A stretch of 64,000 bases of DNA from Bacteroidales bacterium (GTDB lineage: Bacteria > Bacteroidota > Bacteroidia > Bacteroidales > Salinivirgaceae): positions 62,001 through 126,000 of the forward strand of contig JAAYQU010000045.1 in NCBI GenBank assembly GCA_012519055.1. Direction: 5' to 3'. Both the position numbers and the translations under genes were made by a program. How positions within the stretch are numbered: the first letter of the stretch is position 1; each line of letters begins with the position of its first letter. Of the stretch, positions 8,568 through 18,315 are shown in pieces. A model generated the notes under the pieces. The model ran no database searches. It was not told where the DNA came from and saw nothing but the letters and a program-made list of their open reading frames with translations.

Positions 8568-11387
8568 TTATTTAGTGAATAATTTATTTTCGCTAATCTC
8601 TTTAATTTTACCATATTTATTAAGTTGATTGATTGATATTCTTGATTTATCACCAACAACAACTATCGCAAATTTGTTATTTTTTAACATTCGATTGTAA
8701 AATTCGTACAATTTATCCCAGGTTAAATTTTTATAATATTCTGTTAGTTCGTTAAATGGGTCTGTTTCATACCCTTGATTTTTCCATTTTTTAACTTCAG
8801 GTATAAGGTTTCTAAAATCTGGTTTATCGGTTAATGCCTTACTAATTAGGTACTCTTTAATCATTTCGATGCGTTCGGGTTTTTGTGGCATATCACGAAT
8901 TATTGAGTTCAGAATCTCTATGGCTTCATTTGCCTTGTCGGATTGTGTTCCCACGTATGCAGTAAAATGCACCGGGTCGTTCTGTTTTTTTGGTATTTTA
9001 AAACTTCCACCAACAGCATAAGCCATGCTCCTGTATTCGCGAATTTCCTGTGCAAGTAAACCCGAAAATCCACCACCAATATAAACATTGAAGGCGTTGA
9101 GCATTGCATATTCTTGTTTTGATAATTCAGATTTTGTTGTGAAAAATATCTTTGCCTGTTTAGCCTTTTTCTTATTTGTAAAAAACAGCGTGTTTTCGGG
9201 ATAGGTCGCAGTTGGCTTGTAAATAGGGGAGTCAGTATCTTTTAGGTTCTCACTGAAATTGAGATTGTTACGTGCATGCTCGCAGAGTTCGCCAATATCG
9301 GTATTTCCTGCGAAAAATATCTCAATTGCGTATTGAGTTGCTGATTTAAATACCTCGATTAAGTGAGTTGCTTTTAGTTTTTTAATATCGCTAAGTTTGT
9401 CTCTGTCGATATATTTCGATTTTTTGTTGTATAAAGCGTAGTGTAACAGAGCGTTGGCCACATTATCTGGTTCTTTGTGCTCGATCTCTCTGTTTGCTTT
9501 TTCGTTTTCGTATATTGTTGATATTTTGCTGTTATCGGCGATGGGTTCGTTAATTAGCTTATTGAGTAGCTGTAAGACTTTTGGAAGATTTTTCTCTATT
9601 CCAACTACGTTGATAGACGTGTAACTATCGTTAACATCGAAAGTATATGTGGCACCAAGCTTTGCAAATTCAAGTTTTAGTTGATTTGAGTCAAATTCTT
9701 TAGTTCCAGTGAGGTTCATGTACGAAGTAGCTAAATCAAGCCTTTTAATTTTTTCTGTGCCTACGCAAAACAAAATCTGAAGTGTAAATATGTCGTTTAC
9801 GTTATTTGCTGTTCTGAAAACTTTGTAATTCTTATAAATTTCCCTCTCCTGAATATCCTTTAAAAAGTCAATGGGCTTATAATCAAGCTCTTTTGGTTTA
9901 ATGGTGTTGAAATGTTTTTGATATTCAGACACCTCCTGTGTGTTTGACATAATGGGCTTATATCCTGGTTTGTCTATCTTGTCAACAGGCGGTTTTCCCA
10001 TTTTTGATTGTAAAACTAAATAGTTGTCACCGAAATACTTAGATGCAACTTTTTTGACATCATCTGATGTGATTTTTTTAATTATCTCAGCTCGATTAAA
10101 AATAGTGTTTAGATCTAAACCTTTTGTAAATGCAAAAGCTAAGGCAAGTGATTTTTCTTGCAGTGACTCTAATTTCTGTTGCTCTTCACTGTAAAATTCG
10201 TTTTTAATGGTTTCGAGAAATGTTTCGGTAAAATCGCCTTTGGTTATCCTCTGTATTTGCTCAATAGCAAGATTTTCAGCATTTTCGTGGCTTTGTCCAA
10301 TTAGTTTGGGGATAGCCATAACGATTAAACTTCCGTAGTCGTGGTAAGGGATTTGCATTGCTACAGCTGCCAAAAGTTTATTGTCAAGGCTAAGTTGGTC
10401 GAGGTAACCCGTTTGTGTTGAATTGTTTAACATCTTGCAAATCAGGTCCATAACAGGTTTTTCTTCTTCGCCATCTGCGGGAACGCGGAAACCCATCAGA
10501 TTCATTTTTATAGGCGACAGCTTTTCGCTATATACTTCGCGCCCTTTGAATGGCTCTTCGATATATTTTGTACGCTCTGGCAATTTTGCGCTTTTAAGTT
10601 GACCAAATTTATCCTCAATCATTGGCATTACTTCATCTGTATTGAAGTCGCCTGACAATACAAGAGCCATATTATTAGCTACATACCAAGTTTTGAAAAA
10701 TTCGTACATCTTGGTAAGACTGGGGTTTTTCAAATCCTCCTTAGTGCCTATTAATGAGCGTTGTCCGTATGGGTGCTTTTTAAACATGTAGCGATTAAAA
10801 CTTTCGATAAGCTTTGTTTGGAATTGGTCTTCGTACATATTTTTTTCCTCGTAAACAACTTCGAGTTCGGCTTGAAAAGCCCTAAAAACAGGTTCCTGAA
10901 AACGGTGTGAATATAGGTCAATCCAGCGATTGATTTGGTTTGGCGGAAACTCGTTGAAAAACACCGTTATATCGGGCGAAGTAAAGGCGTTAAGTTTTGT
11001 TCCGCCCATTCTGTAAACCAAATTACTCATTTCATTCAGAATGCCGTATTGTGCAGCCTCCAGTGACTCTTTGTTTATCTGTGTCTGAATTTCTTTTCTT
11101 TTTTCTTCGTCTTTTGTCGCTGATAATAAATCATATAGCTTAAATATATTATCGATATGTGGTTTCTCTTTCTCCCAGTCTAACGTTCCAAGTTTGGTAG
11201 TGCCTTTAAAAAGCATATGCTCCATATAGTGAGCCATTCCTGTTGCGTTTGCCAGGTCATCTTTGCCGCCTGCTTTTGTTACAACAAGTCCAAAAACTTT
11301 TGGTAGTCTGTGGTCTTCGTTCAGAATTACGGTAAATCCGTTTTTTAGTGTTTTTGTTGTTAAGTTGTTATGTGAAGATAAGTTCAT
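8568..11387 (-). CDS. M16-family zinc peptidase (two-repeat, insulinase-like)
   Basis: A 939-aa metallopeptidase with the inverted zinc motif HxxEH (H53, E56, H57 in HYMEHMLF) and a downstream acidic helix containing VVYEEKNMYEDQF that would supply the third ligand. A second, inactive-looking M16 half follows, with AQEIREYRSMAYAVGG in its conserved position. Pitrilysin-type members are this long and clamp peptides between the two halves. Unlike many Bacteroidota homologues, the N-terminus (MNLSSHNNLTTKTLKNGF) has no signal peptide and no better start is visible upstream, so a cytoplasmic location is likely. It is a single gene. Confidence 0.93.
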   Translation of the reverse strand: MNLSSHNNLTTKTLKNGFTVILNEDHRLPKVFGLVVTKAGGKDDLANATGMAHYMEHMLFKGTTKLGTLDWEKEKPHIDNIFKLYDLLSATKDEEKRKEIQTQINKESLEAAQYGILNEMSNLVYRMGGTKLNAFTSPDITVFFNEFPPNQINRWIDLYSHRFQEPVFRAFQAELEVVYEEKNMYEDQFQTKLIESFNRYMFKKHPYGQRSLIGTKEDLKNPSLTKMYEFFKTWYVANNMALVLSGDFNTDEVMPMIEDKFGQLKSAKLPERTKYIEEPFKGREVYSEKLSPIKMNLMGFRVPADGEEEKPVMDLICKMLNNSTQTGYLDQLSLDNKLLAAVAMQIPYHDYGSLIVMAIPKLIGQSHENAENLAIEQIQRITKGDFTETFLETIKNEFYSEEQQKLESLQEKSLALAFAFTKGLDLNTIFNRAEIIKKITSDDVKKVASKYFGDNYLVLQSKMGKPPVDKIDKPGYKPIMSNTQEVSEYQKHFNTIKPKELDYKPIDFLKDIQEREIYKNYKVFRTANNVNDIFTLQILFCVGTEKIKRLDLATSYMNLTGTKEFDSNQLKLEFAKLGATYTFDVNDSYTSINVVGIEKNLPKVLQLLNKLINEPIADNSKISTIYENEKANREIEHKEPDNVANALLHYALYNKKSKYIDRDKLSDIKKLKATHLIEVFKSATQYAIEIFFAGNTDIGELCEHARNNLNFSENLKDTDSPIYKPTATYPENTLFFTNKKKAKQAKIFFTTKSELSKQEYAMLNAFNVYIGGGFSGLLAQEIREYRSMAYAVGGSFKIPKKQNDPVHFTAYVGTQSDKANEAIEILNSIIRDMPQKPERIEMIKEYLISKALTDKPDFRNLIPEVKKWKNQGYETDPFNELTEYYKNLTWDKLYEFYNRMLKNNKFAIVVVGDKSRISINQLNKYGKIKEISENKLFTK

Positions 11388-11516
11388 AATTTATGTACAG
11401 TTATAAAATTGTGTTAGATATAAATTTTGCCCTTAAGGCAAGTTATCAATCCGTGCAAAAGTAGTAAAAAGCCTCAAATTGATAAAGCATTTGTGTTCGG
11501 AGAGAAAGTCAAATTC

Positions 11517-12299
11517 TTAAAATTCAATTATATCTCCACTGCTTATCCAGCTGACATCAAAATGAGTGCTTAAGTGACATATCACTCTCGGGTGTGTGCA
11601 GTGCGATGGGTATAATTTTGTGATATGATGTTGCTTAAAAAACTTGACGGTTTTTTCTAAACGTTCATCAATCTGTGATAAATGAAATCCACCTACAATT
11701 GCTGCTATAGGGTTATGGGGGAAAAACTCTTTCGCTTTCAGTACAATATTGCAAATGCCACTATGAGAGCAACCTGTAATAATAACAATGCCTTTGTTAG
11801 TATTGAACGTCAGAGCGGTATCATCTATTATTGGGTCAGTCTCGCCATTTTCTAAAATATATTTTGGCGATATGGATTCAAAGTCGGTTATTCGGGGAAT
11901 TTCACCCATAAACCATGCTTGATGTTCAATTTTAACAGGTTTTGATGAGCGGGTAATCTTAAAGCTGTTCTCTATATCAGTTTCTGACAAATCAAGTCCA
12001 ATATATTGATTGTTAGTGCGTTTATACCGTTTAGTAAAAATATCGGGGTGAGCTAAAAGAGGTTTGTTTTTAGGAAAATATTTTAGTCCGTTTCCGTGGT
12101 CGTAATGTCCGTGGCTTAAAACAATTAAGTCGGTTTGGTTCAAATCAATGCCTAATTTGTGCGCGTTAATTGTTGCTATATCTGTTTGTCCGGCATCAAA
12201 TACAATCTTTTTGTTATTGTATTCAATGTAGAATGATAGTCCATGTTCGGCTTTACAGTTAGAACTTGCTTGATTATCGACCAAAACTGTTAATTTCAT
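11517..12299 (-). CDS. Metallo-beta-lactamase-fold hydrolase (COG1237-like)
   Basis: The 260-aa product has the binuclear metal motif SHGHYDHG (H63, H65, D67, H68), then ITGCSHSGI, VGGFHL and PSHCTHP, the order seen in the MBL subgroup often annotated as dihydropterin-ribofuranosyl-aminobenzene phosphate synthase-like. That annotation comes from archaeal methanopterin synthesis and should not be transferred to this organism. No signal peptide is present. The substrate is unknown. The gene stands alone between the M16 peptidase and tRNA-Lys. Confidence 0.88.
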   Translation of the reverse strand: MKLTVLVDNQASSNCKAEHGLSFYIEYNNKKIVFDAGQTDIATINAHKLGIDLNQTDLIVLSHGHYDHGNGLKYFPKNKPLLAHPDIFTKRYKRTNNQYIGLDLSETDIENSFKITRSSKPVKIEHQAWFMGEIPRITDFESISPKYILENGETDPIIDDTALTFNTNKGIVIITGCSHSGICNIVLKAKEFFPHNPIAAIVGGFHLSQIDERLEKTVKFFKQHHITKLYPSHCTHPRVICHLSTHFDVSWISSGDIIEF

Positions 12300-12374
12300 T
12301 TTTTGCGTTTGTTTGTAATTTTTCAGGCTTTATGCCACGAAATTAAAAAATAATTGAAATAAATTTCAAAAAGG

Positions 12375-12405
12375 TTTGGCAAAAATAAAAAATAGAGTAC
12401 CTTTG
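12375..12405 (+). promoter_or_regulatory. Bacteroidota-type promoter of tRNA-Lys
   Basis: TTTG at 12375-12378 is followed after exactly 19 bp by TACCTTTG at 12398-12405, matching the TTTG-N19/20-TAnnTTTG consensus of the primary sigma factor in Bacteroidota. The tRNA begins 24 bp after the -7 box, leaving a short leader. This is the cleanest promoter in the window. Confidence 0.8.
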
Positions 12406-12428
12406 CAGTCGCAAAACAAAAATGCATT

Positions 12429-12501
12429 GATTCAGTAGCTCAGCAGGTAGAGCACATCCCTTTTAAGGATGGGGTCCTGGGTTCGAACCCCAGCTGGATC
12501 A
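12429..12501 (+). tRNA. tRNA-Lys (anticodon TTT)
   Basis: The 73-nt sequence folds as a standard cloverleaf. The acceptor stem GATTCAG pairs with CTGGATC (one G-T pair), the D stem is GCTC/GAGC, the anticodon stem CATCC/GGATG holds the loop CTTTTAA with anticodon TTT, and the T arm is CTGGG-TTCGAAC-CCCAG. The discriminator base is A and CCA is not encoded. A promoter precedes it and a terminator follows. Confidence 0.97.
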
Positions 12502-12503
12502 CA

Positions 12504-12529
12504 AGCCGAACATTAGTTCGGCTTTTTTT
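12504..12529 (+). terminator. Terminator of tRNA-Lys
   Basis: An 8-bp perfect stem, AGCCGAAC (12504-12511) with GTTCGGCT (12516-12523), has an ATTA loop and continues into seven T residues. It starts 3 bp after the mature tRNA end, so the tRNA is a single-gene transcription unit. Confidence 0.9.
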
Positions 12530-12579
12530 GTGTAAAAAAACAAGGTGTCGTAAACCATGTTTTTGAGTTTGTTGGTTTC

Positions 12580-13599
12580 TCAAAACGGCATTCTCGCCAA
12601 AGGAGCCAATCCATGGTCGGCAAATTCGTTGTTCAGGAACTTGTAGTATCCTGCAATAGCTACCATTGCGGCATTATCGGTTGTCAGAGAGAGAGCAGGA
12701 GTATAGACATCTAACTTTAACTCTTTGCCAAGAGAGTGAGCTGCTTTTCGTAATTCGCTGTTTGCTGATACTCCTCCGGCAATGCCAAAACTTTTGACAT
12801 TTGTCTGTTTTATTGCCTTTTTAGTTTTGTCTATCAGAATATCTACAATACTTTTTTGTAACGAAGCGCAAAGGCTTTCTCTGTTGTTTTCAATAAAATT
12901 GGGGTCTTCTTGTAAACGGTCTCTTAAAAAGTATAGAAACGAAGTTTTTAAGCCACTAAAACTAAAATCCAAGCCGTTAACTCTTGGTTTTGCAAACTTA
13001 AAGGCAGTTGGGTCGCCTGTTTGAGCCAACTTGTCGATAACAGGACCTCCGGGATAGCCAAGGCCCATTATTTTTGCGCATTTATCAAAAGCTTCTCCTG
13101 CAGCATCGTCAATAGTTTGCCCTATTATCTCCATTTTCAAAAAATCTTCAACTAACACCAATTGTGTATGACCGCCAGAGACTAACAAACATAACATTGG
13201 AAACTTTGGCATTTTAAAATCGGGAGTATCTTTTTTTATAAAATGTACTAAGATGTGGGCTTGTAAGTGATTTACATCAATTATTGGAACATCTAACGAT
13301 AAAGCCAATCCTTTGGCAAAAGATGTTCCCACTAACAAAGCTCCTAACAGTCCGGGACCGCGCGTAAAAGCAATAGCCGATATTTGATTTAATTCAACCC
13401 CAGCCTCTTTTAAAGCTATATCAACAACTGGAATAATATTCTGCTGATGTGCTCTTGAAGCCAGCTCGGGTACAACTCCACCATATTTTTGGTGTATTGT
13501 TTGATTTGCTATGTAATTTGAAATAACATAGCCGTCTTTTACAACCGATGCAGATGTTTCATCACATGACGACTCTATTCCCAAAATAATTACTGACAT
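12580..13599 (-). CDS. tsaD: tRNA threonylcarbamoyladenosine synthase TsaD
   Basis: TsaD transfers the threonylcarbamoyl group to A37 of ANN-decoding tRNAs, working with TsaB and TsaE. The 339-aa product begins with the ASKHA phosphate loop region (ILGIESSCDETSAS), carries the iron-binding histidines H111 and H115 in HLQAH, and has the later motifs LLVSGGHTQLV, GLGYPGGPVIDKLA and GGVSANSELR. Length and motifs are canonical. It is divergent from the tamB-like gene with about 246 bp between them, an arrangement often seen in Bacteroidota. Confidence 0.97.
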   Translation of the reverse strand: MSVIILGIESSCDETSASVVKDGYVISNYIANQTIHQKYGGVVPELASRAHQQNIIPVVDIALKEAGVELNQISAIAFTRGPGLLGALLVGTSFAKGLALSLDVPIIDVNHLQAHILVHFIKKDTPDFKMPKFPMLCLLVSGGHTQLVLVEDFLKMEIIGQTIDDAAGEAFDKCAKIMGLGYPGGPVIDKLAQTGDPTAFKFAKPRVNGLDFSFSGLKTSFLYFLRDRLQEDPNFIENNRESLCASLQKSIVDILIDKTKKAIKQTNVKSFGIAGGVSANSELRKAAHSLGKELKLDVYTPALSLTTDNAAMVAIAGYYKFLNNEFADHGLAPLARMPF

Positions 13600-13845
13600 A
13601 TTATGTTTTAAAAAACTTACAAAGTTAAACTATTTATTTTGACAATTCGTTAATAATACTGATAGTATATGTTGCATCGGTATTAACTATTGTAAAATTT
13701 AATAAAAGAACTAACCTTTAAAAAATTATAATTGGTGTAACAAAATACCACAAATTAGCTGTTTCTAAGCTTTGAATGACTATTTTTGCAGTAACATTAA
13801 TTAACTAAACAAATTAGACCCATAAAGAGTAGAGGTAAAATATGG

Positions 13846-16800
13846 TTGTTGATATTGACAGTGATTGTTTCATTGCCATTTATACTCTATTTGGTATTGC
13901 TTAGCAGTTCTGTACAGACATATCTGACAGATAAAACAACTTCGTGGTTAAAAAATGAGTTTGGTTTGAATGTCTCTATCAGACAAATTAATTTCAGACC
14001 CATTAATCATCTTGTTATAGAGGATATTTATGTTGAGGATACAAGTGGTGACACTTTAGCCTATATCCACTCATTGACAGCAGGCGTTGAACAAATAAAC
14101 TTGAAAGGTCCTGAATTGTATTTCAGCCGTGTAGTGTTTGATAGTCTGAAGTTTCATATGCAATCTGACAGTTTAGGTAAGTCAAATCTTATTAATGTAA
14201 TTGATCTGTTTAGAAAAAAGGATTCGGTTGTTGAAAAGAAAGTTTCGAATTTCAGACTCTATTCGCACATTGTCGCTCTTAAGCGTTCAGAATACGTTTT
14301 AAGAAAATTTAATCCCGAAAAAACGCAGAAAATAAACTTCGGCGATTTAAAACTTGGCAATCTGAATGTTGAGGCACAACCATTTGATTTGCGAGGCGAT
14401 ACAATCATTATTGATATTAAAAAACTCTCCACAATAGATCATTGTGGTTTAAAGGTTGATAATATGTCAACTGTTTTTTGCTTAGAGCCGAGAGCTTTAA
14501 AGTTCGAGAACTTTAACACAATGTTTGGGCAAACAAATGTTAATTCCGAGTATGTAAGGCTTATTCAATTAACTGACACCGCTTTTGCTAATTTTGAAAA
14601 TGAAGTATCATTCGATGTCAATCTGTTTTCAAGCGATGTTACAACTGATGACCTGGCTTGGTTCGCGCCAGAATTAAAAAAACTCGATCTAAAAGCAAAA
14701 ATTAAGGGTAAAGTAACTGGACCATTAAGTAATTTGTATGGAGATAATTTACTTATAGAAGTTTTAGACTCCACAAAACTGCATACATCACTTAAACTAA
14801 GAGGTTTACCCGATGTCGAAAATATGTTTTTTGATGCCGATATAAAAAACCTAACAACATCGTACAGTCAGTTAGCGCAATTAACGGTATTAAAAGATAG
14901 TTTGGGTAGCCCTATTTTGCCTCCAGAACTGAGCTGTTTAGAAAGAATAAATTATAAAAGCTTTGTTTCTGGGAATATGTCAAATATTTCATCAGTAGGA
15001 ACCTTTAACACAAATATTGGTGGTGTTTTTCACAATATCTCTTATAGCCAAAATGATATGAAGCAAATAAGCCTTAATGGTTTAGTTCAATTAAATAATT
15101 TTGGTATAGGTGTTATATCAGGAACTTATCCTATGTTAGATAAGATCGATACGAAAATAAATATTAGCTCTGTGCTAAATCCCAACAAAACCTTTTCTGC
15201 ACAATTTAAAACTTTGGTAAGTCATGTTGATTTTGAAAATTATCCATATAAAAACATTGAAATCGAGGGTAAATTAACCGACAAGTTTTACGATGGGAGT
15301 ATCACAATTGATGATCCTAACGTTGAATTGGATTTTATGGGTAAGGTTGAATATGGAACCAAAAGGCAGCATCACAAGTTTATATTAAATCTCTCAAAAT
15401 TTAATCTTTATCCTCTCGGTTTAGACTCTGATTCCGCTTCACGAATGCAATTCGATATGGTTGCAAATCTTTATGGAATAAATCCTGATAGTATAATTGG
15501 CACGGTTAACATGTACGATGTTTATATTACACGTAAAGGGGAAGAAGCGAATTTTGTGAATTTAGACTTGAATTTCGACAGGAAAGGAATCTCTAAAACC
15601 CTGAGTGTCAATTCTGAATATATAGGAGTGTTACTTTCAGGACAATATACATATAACACTGTATCAGATGTTTTAAGCGATGCTGTAAAGCAATATATGC
15701 CAGCAGTTGCATGGTCTGATGAGGTAATTCAAGAGGACGATTTTACAAATATCCAACTTAAAATAGATTTACACAATGTTAAACCTGTTGTAAACCTGTT
15801 TGATACAGCTTTGACTGTAAGTAACAATAGTTATTTGGACATTAGGTATAAAGCCAGCGGAAGAAAGTTTGATATGAAAGGTTTAACATCAAAAGTTGCA
15901 TATCAAGATATGTATTTGAATAATATTTCGTTTTCAGGGTATAACGAAGCAACTAAAATAATTGCCAACATTAGTGCAGACAACTTCTTTTATTATCAAG
16001 ATATGTCGTTAAAAAATTTATCATTAAACACAATTCTTGAAAGCAATCTAATGACATTCAACGTCAACTGGAATAACTATAACAGAGAAGACACAACGAA
16101 TTATAGTGGATACATCAGTTCGCAAATATTGTTTCCAGAGTCGGGGAATTTCGACAGATTTGGTATCAATATACTTTCGTCAAATGTCGTAATTTCCGAT
16201 ACAACGTGGAGCATTTCGCCATCAGTAGTAAAGGTAAACGGTTCTGAAATAGAATTCGATAATTTTGCTATCGGACATCGAAATCAACATCTGTATATAA
16301 ATGGAATAATAAGCAACGACTCTAATGACACTCTATTTGTTAATACCAAAAGTATAAACTTAGAGATGTTAAATGTGCTATTAAAAAATAAATTCGGGAT
16401 TAGCGTTGAAGGGGTTCTGACAGCCGATATTGCGGCGACCAATCTTTACGAAAATCCTTTTGTGCTTGCGCAAATAGATTTGGATAATTTAAAATATAAT
16501 GGGCAATTAATTGGCGATACAAAAATATCGAGTTCGTGGGATCCTTTACTAGAGATGATAAAAGTTGACTGGGTATCGACAATTCAAAACTATGATGTTT
16601 TGTACATAGTGGGAGATTATAGTCCGGATAATTCAAATGTGAATTTTAGATTGTTTGTCGACAGATTCGATTTATCTATTTTAAATCCTTATTTGGAGGG
16701 AGTTTTGCACGATTTGACTGGTCTTACAACTGCAGAAATGATAATAAAAGGTAATTTAAAAGCACCAAAAATGGAGGGTGTAATTATTTTAGATCGATGT

Positions 16801-18234
16801 AGTTTTGTTTTAGATTACACAAAAACACGTTATCAAATAACCGACTGGATAGATATTTCACCAGATGCAATTATTTTTTCCGATTTAAGAGTTGTTGATA
16901 ATAACAATAACAATTTACTTGTAAGTGGTAGAGTTACTCATAACAATTTTGACAGTTTAGGTCTTGACGTAAGGTTTAACGCAACTAACTTTATGTTCTT
17001 GAACACCTTAGAGAAAGATAATAGTAAGTTTTTTGGAACAGTATTCGCCTCGGGTAATGGAACTGTAAAAGGGAAAGTTGATAATTTGGATATTTCAATG
17101 GGAATTAAAACCGAGCCAAATACGCGTCTATTTATTCCGCTTAACAGTGGAGGAACTGTAAATCAAACCGATTATATTGTTTTTAAACAACCAAAAGCGC
17201 AATTAACGGATAAAAACAAGCAAGCACCTGAAACGAAGGACAAGAGTGAATCAGAAATAAATTTAATGATGAATCTTGAGGTTACTCCCGAAGCTGAAGT
17301 TCAAATAATTTTTGACCCTGCAATTGGAGATATTATAAAAGCCAAAGGTTCGAGCAATTTAACTATATATATGCCTCCAAAAGATGATTTGGAAATATAC
17401 GGTGATTATATAATTTCAGAAGGAGACTATCTGTTTACCTTGCAAGATGTTTTTCAAAAACGATTTGCCATAGCTAAAGGATCAAGCATTACTTGGTCAG
17501 GCGATCCGGCTAATGCGAATATCGATATTGACGCTGTTTATAAGGTGCGAAGGGCAAATTTATACGACCTGACATTTAATTCCGAAGATGAAGGCTCACG
17601 CATTTCCGCTGATGCTCACTTGCTTATGACAGGAACATTTACAGCACCAAACATCAATTTTAAAGTTACTTTGCCAGCATCAGCCGAAGCAGCACAAGAC
17701 CAAATAAACGCACTGCAATCAGACGAAATAAGCAAACAAGTAATATCGCTACTAGTATTAAACAGATTTCAACCTTTGCCCGGAGCAGTTAAGGTTGCAG
17801 AAACAACAGGACCTTCGAGTGTTGAAAGCAATGCAAGTGAATTGCTTTCAAATCAGGTAAGCAACTGGCTTTCACAAATCAGCAGATCGTTTGATATTGG
17901 GTTTAACTACACTCCGGGAGGTGAAGTTTCGTCACATGAATATGAACTTGCCGTATCAACTCAAATATTGAACAACCGAGTGACAATAAACACAAACTTA
18001 GGTATGGGAGGAGAACAAATTGGACAAAGTTCTAGTAGCGGAACAAATATTGCAGGCGACTTTGAAATGGAAGTAAAACTCGATAAGCGCGGAAAAATAA
18101 TGTTTAAAGGATATCACAAAACAGATAATAATTACGATTCACACTCAAAACAAGGAGCAGGTGTATTTTATCGAGAAGAGTTTAATACCTTGAACGAATT
18201 GTGGGGGAAGTTTTTTAGAAGAAAATCGAAATAA
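13846..18234 (+). CDS. TamB-like translocation/assembly protein (AsmA/DUF490 superfamily)
   Basis: TamB-like proteins are inner-membrane-anchored, periplasm-spanning beta-rich bridges involved in outer-membrane protein assembly or lipid transport. The 1462-aa product has one N-terminal membrane helix, a very long strand-rich body, and a C-terminal TamB/DUF490 domain with the typical GDYIISEGDYLFTLQD near residue 1186 and QISRSFDIGFNYTPGGEVSS near the end. The start given is a TTG. The frame is open back to a stop at 13798-13800, and the upstream codons encode a basic stretch (RPIKSRGKIW) that suits the cytosolic side of the helix, so the true start may be a rare ATT at 13813. A TATTTTTG -7-like box lies at 13781-13788. 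Confidence 0.9.
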   Translation: MLILTVIVSLPFILYLVLLSSSVQTYLTDKTTSWLKNEFGLNVSIRQINFRPINHLVIEDIYVEDTSGDTLAYIHSLTAGVEQINLKGPELYFSRVVFDSLKFHMQSDSLGKSNLINVIDLFRKKDSVVEKKVSNFRLYSHIVALKRSEYVLRKFNPEKTQKINFGDLKLGNLNVEAQPFDLRGDTIIIDIKKLSTIDHCGLKVDNMSTVFCLEPRALKFENFNTMFGQTNVNSEYVRLIQLTDTAFANFENEVSFDVNLFSSDVTTDDLAWFAPELKKLDLKAKIKGKVTGPLSNLYGDNLLIEVLDSTKLHTSLKLRGLPDVENMFFDADIKNLTTSYSQLAQLTVLKDSLGSPILPPELSCLERINYKSFVSGNMSNISSVGTFNTNIGGVFHNISYSQNDMKQISLNGLVQLNNFGIGVISGTYPMLDKIDTKINISSVLNPNKTFSAQFKTLVSHVDFENYPYKNIEIEGKLTDKFYDGSITIDDPNVELDFMGKVEYGTKRQHHKFILNLSKFNLYPLGLDSDSASRMQFDMVANLYGINPDSIIGTVNMYDVYITRKGEEANFVNLDLNFDRKGISKTLSVNSEYIGVLLSGQYTYNTVSDVLSDAVKQYMPAVAWSDEVIQEDDFTNIQLKIDLHNVKPVVNLFDTALTVSNNSYLDIRYKASGRKFDMKGLTSKVAYQDMYLNNISFSGYNEATKIIANISADNFFYYQDMSLKNLSLNTILESNLMTFNVNWNNYNREDTTNYSGYISSQILFPESGNFDRFGINILSSNVVISDTTWSISPSVVKVNGSEIEFDNFAIGHRNQHLYINGIISNDSNDTLFVNTKSINLEMLNVLLKNKFGISVEGVLTADIAATNLYENPFVLAQIDLDNLKYNGQLIGDTKISSSWDPLLEMIKVDWVSTIQNYDVLYIVGDYSPDNSNVNFRLFVDRFDLSILNPYLEGVLHDLTGLTTAEMIIKGNLKAPKMEGVIILDRCSFVLDYTKTRYQITDWIDISPDAIIFSDLRVVDNNNNNLLVSGRVTHNNFDSLGLDVRFNATNFMFLNTLEKDNSKFFGTVFASGNGTVKGKVDNLDISMGIKTEPNTRLFIPLNSGGTVNQTDYIVFKQPKAQLTDKNKQAPETKDKSESEINLMMNLEVTPEAEVQIIFDPAIGDIIKAKGSSNLTIYMPPKDDLEIYGDYIISEGDYLFTLQDVFQKRFAIAKGSSITWSGDPANANIDIDAVYKVRRANLYDLTFNSEDEGSRISADAHLLMTGTFTAPNINFKVTLPASAEAAQDQINALQSDEISKQVISLLVLNRFQPLPGAVKVAETTGPSSVESNASELLSNQVSNWLSQISRSFDIGFNYTPGGEVSSHEYELAVSTQILNNRVTINTNLGMGGEQIGQSSSSGTNIAGDFEMEVKLDKRGKIMFKGYHKTDNNYDSHSKQGAGVFYREEFNTLNELWGKFFRRKSK

Positions 18235-18315
18235 AACCATTTGGCTTTTAGCCTTAGATATAAAAAATATAATAACTTTGAGCCAAAATCGTTAACAATT
18301 TAAAATCACTATTAT

